18,138 nucleotides of DNA from Ferruginibacter sp. (GTDB lineage: Bacteria; Bacteroidota; Bacteroidia; Chitinophagales; Chitinophagaceae), in contig JANYFI010000541.1 in the NCBI GenBank assembly GCA_025362765.1, positions 1 through 18,138 of the forward strand. Direction: 5' to 3'. Below, piece by piece: positions 16,417 through 18,138 of the stretch (the first letter of the stretch is position 1; each line of letters opens with the position of its first letter). The translations under genes were made by a program, and so were the position numbers. The notes beneath the pieces were generated by a model. It did not search any database and had not been told where the DNA came from. It saw only the letters and a program-made list of their open reading frames with translations.

Positions 16417-16539
16417 TTATTTGTTTAATAATAGTTTTACGAGTAATAAGCCGCCGCCAATGATGATCAACGGCACAACGAAAATTAAAAACCCAACAAG
16501 TATTTTCTTTGAAATAATGTTTACATCTGTCAGTGTCAT
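16417..16539 (-). CDS. 40-aa single-span membrane protein (small ORF)
   Basis: Begins MTLTDVNIISKK, followed by an uninterrupted hydrophobic stretch (ILVGFLIFVVPLIIIGGGLLLV, residues ~13-34) and the basic end KLLLNK. It fits neatly between the partial sulfatase (25 bp after its stop) and the desaturase (11 bp before its start), which is operon-like spacing. The topology (acidic/polar N-terminus, basic C-terminus) is plausible for a one-pass inner membrane peptide. No family recognised; it could assist the neighbouring membrane enzyme. It is too short to be kept by usual length filters. Confidence 0.6.
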   Translation of the reverse strand: MTLTDVNIISKKILVGFLIFVVPLIIIGGGLLLVKLLLNK

Positions 16540-16564
16540 ACAAATTGATTTATGTTTTTATAAT

Positions 16565-18138
16565 TTATTTTATTGGAGCCTGCGTATCACTTCCATTTGG
16601 ATGATGTATTTTTTTGTTGTTCACATCATGCCAGTCAATCAATGGGTACAGGTGATTTTGTTCTGCCTGCTGATCAAATATTTTTTTCAGTTCGGCTAAC
16701 TTTTCAGGATATTTTTTTGCCAGATTATTGCGTTCATTAAAATCTTCGTTCAGGTTATACAGTTCCCATACATCCTCATCAAAGTTTTTATCTGCCACGG
16801 TTTCAGCAGGTTTAAAATCAAAATCAACATTGTCCGGATGATGCGCCGCTTCGGCTTTCCAGCCGTTGTAATAAATGGATCGGGAACCAAAAATGTAATA
16901 ATGCTGTATCGTATGCCGTGATGGTGCTTTGGCATCATCAAAAGAATATAGAAGCGACGTTCCCTGGATGCTATCCTGCTTTATACCTCTTACATATTCC
17001 GGGGTATTGATTTTTAAAAACTCCAACGTGGTTGGCAACAAATCTATCACATGACCATATTGGTTGCGGATGCCTCCTTTTTCTTTAATATTTTTTGGAT
17101 TGAAAATGATCAGTGGATTGTGTGTTCCACCTTCTGCATCCGCATCCTGCTTCCATTCCCTGAAAGGTGTGTTGGCAGCCTGCGCCCAGCCCAGCGGGTA
17201 ATTGGCAAACCCTGTTGCCGTGCCGATTGAATCAATATTTAAAAGATTGGTTTTTAAATAATCCGCCTGCGTTTTTTTACGGGCCGGGTTGGTTACCGGT
17301 GTAATAGAACCTTCCAACGTTCCCTCCTTGCTGGCGCCATTGTCGCCAATGATGGCATACACAATCGTGTTGTTCAGTAAATTATTTTCCCTTAAATAAT
17401 TCACTACACGGCCTATCTGAAAATCTGTGTAGGTTAGGTAACCTGCATACACTTCAAAAAAACGGGCAAACAATTTTTTCTGATCCACGGATAGCGAGTT
17501 CCATTCCTGCACCCTTGCGTTGCGGGGCGGCAGTTGTGCATTCGCTGGTATAATGCCCTGTTTTTTTTGATTGGCAAAAACCCTTTCCCGAAATACATCC
17601 CAGCCATCATCAAACTTTCCTTTATACTGATCGCTCCAATATTTATCTACCTGGTGTGGTGCATGTGTTGCCCCCGGTGAATAATATAAAAAGAAAGGTT
17701 TACCCGGCGCATTCTTTTGCTGGCGGGCAATATAGCTGATTGCCTTGTCTGTAATCTGTTCACTTAAATGCCGGCCATCAGGCGTTACATGGGCATTGTC
17801 TTCTACCAGGTCTGGTTTATACTGATCCGTTTGTGAGCCCAAAAATCCAAAGAAATGCTCAAATCCTTTGCCGGATGGCCAGTGATCAAACGGGCCTGCA
17901 TCAGTAGATTCCTCATCTGGTGTAACACCATATTTACCTACTGCAAAAGTGTTGTACCCATTGTCCCGGAGTATCTCCGCAATGGTGGCATCTTTTGCCG
18001 GCAGCCTTCCATCATAGCCGGGAAAGCCAGCCGACAAAGCAATATGAGAAAAGCCACCCACATGCACGAAATGACTGTTGCGCCCGGTTAGCAAAGCAGC
18101 TCTTGTTGGGGCACAAATGGCACAGGTATGAAAATTGG
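16565..18138 (-). CDS. Exported-type arylsulfatase, N-terminus beyond the window
   Basis: The frame is open to the right edge, so the gene is cut: about 523 residues are present. It begins in NFHTCAICAPTRAALLTGRN, which includes the formylglycine Cys, and continues with the second metal site AIIGDNGASKEG. An apparent start at 18094 is a TTG inside the signature and is not real. It is very similar to the sulfatase at 1922-3862 (shared VHVGGFSH, GYNTFAVGKYGVTPDE, HFFGFLGSQTDQYKPDLVED, DKAISYI), making the two recent paralogues flanking the block. The signal peptide, the first metal-binding Asp pair and the promoter are outside the window. It is the first visible gene of the minus-strand operon that ends with FGE. 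Confidence 0.93.
   Translation of the reverse strand, partial: NFHTCAICAPTRAALLTGRNSHFVHVGGFSHIALSAGFPGYDGRLPAKDATIAEILRDNGYNTFAVGKYGVTPDEESTDAGPFDHWPSGKGFEHFFGFLGSQTDQYKPDLVEDNAHVTPDGRHLSEQITDKAISYIARQQKNAPGKPFFLYYSPGATHAPHQVDKYWSDQYKGKFDDGWDVFRERVFANQKKQGIIPANAQLPPRNARVQEWNSLSVDQKKLFARFFEVYAGYLTYTDFQIGRVVNYLRENNLLNNTIVYAIIGDNGASKEGTLEGSITPVTNPARKKTQADYLKTNLLNIDSIGTATGFANYPLGWAQAANTPFREWKQDADAEGGTHNPLIIFNPKNIKEKGGIRNQYGHVIDLLPTTLEFLKINTPEYVRGIKQDSIQGTSLLYSFDDAKAPSRHTIQHYYIFGSRSIYYNGWKAEAAHHPDNVDFDFKPAETVADKNFDEDVWELYNLNEDFNERNNLAKKYPEKLAELKKIFDQQAEQNHLYPLIDWHDVNNKKIHHPNGSDTQAPIK

Noticed and set aside
16406..16543. Extending the desaturase to the upstream ATG at 16543
   Set aside because: The extension is Cys/Arg/His-rich, unlike an N-terminus of this family, and overlaps the 40-aa membrane ORF in another frame.

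Overview
The window looks like a chromosomal segment from a Bacteroidota bacterium, most likely Chitinophagaceae or a close relative. This rests on moderate AT content, starts without clear Shine-Dalgarno sequences, a promoter matching the Bacteroidota TTTG / TAnnTTTG pattern, several formylglycine sulfatases, and a CarboxypepD_reg-like secreted protein. Almost every recognisable gene concerns sulfur.

Layout. Positions 1-1844 (+) hold the 3' part of metY and all of metX, closed by a strong bidirectional terminator at 1873-1907 shared with a convergent arylsulfatase (1922-3862, -). The 583-bp divergent gap 3863-4445 carries two copies of a 19-bp palindromic operator and, on the minus strand, a short ORF ending Cys-Cys-Cys-stop. 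From 4446 to 7419 (+) lies a two-gene Family 2A encapsulin system: a shell protein, overlapped by 17 bp by a cysteine desulfurase cargo with a ~285-residue low-complexity N-terminal extension. It ends at a terminator (7441-7471). A well-formed Bacteroidota promoter follows, overlapping a third and perfect copy of the operator. Next is a 35-codon ORF that also ends Cys-Cys-Cys-stop, then an operon of a secreted beta-sandwich protein, a TlpA-like thioredoxin-fold protein and a DUF4395 membrane protein (7759-9908).

From 9985 to the right edge everything is on the minus strand. Read 5'->3' it is: an arylsulfatase cut by the window edge, a 40-aa single-span membrane protein, a fatty acid hydroxylase/sterol desaturase family protein, a PstS-like orphan substrate-binding protein with an EF-hand loop, two further sulfatases, and a formylglycine-generating enzyme (FGE) with both catalytic cysteines.

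How it may work together (inference): sulfatases, matured by FGE, release sulfate from organosulfates. MetX/MetY take reduced sulfur into homocysteine. The encapsulin with its cysteine desulfurase withdraws sulfur from cysteine and stores it. The TlpA/DUF4395 operon handles extracytoplasmic thiols. The shared operator and the two poly-Cys leader ORFs suggest two layers of control by sulfur or cysteine status. The most interesting points are the encapsulin in an organosulfate island and the paired promoter-operator-CCC leader arrangement, which I found by reading and which no annotation track would show.
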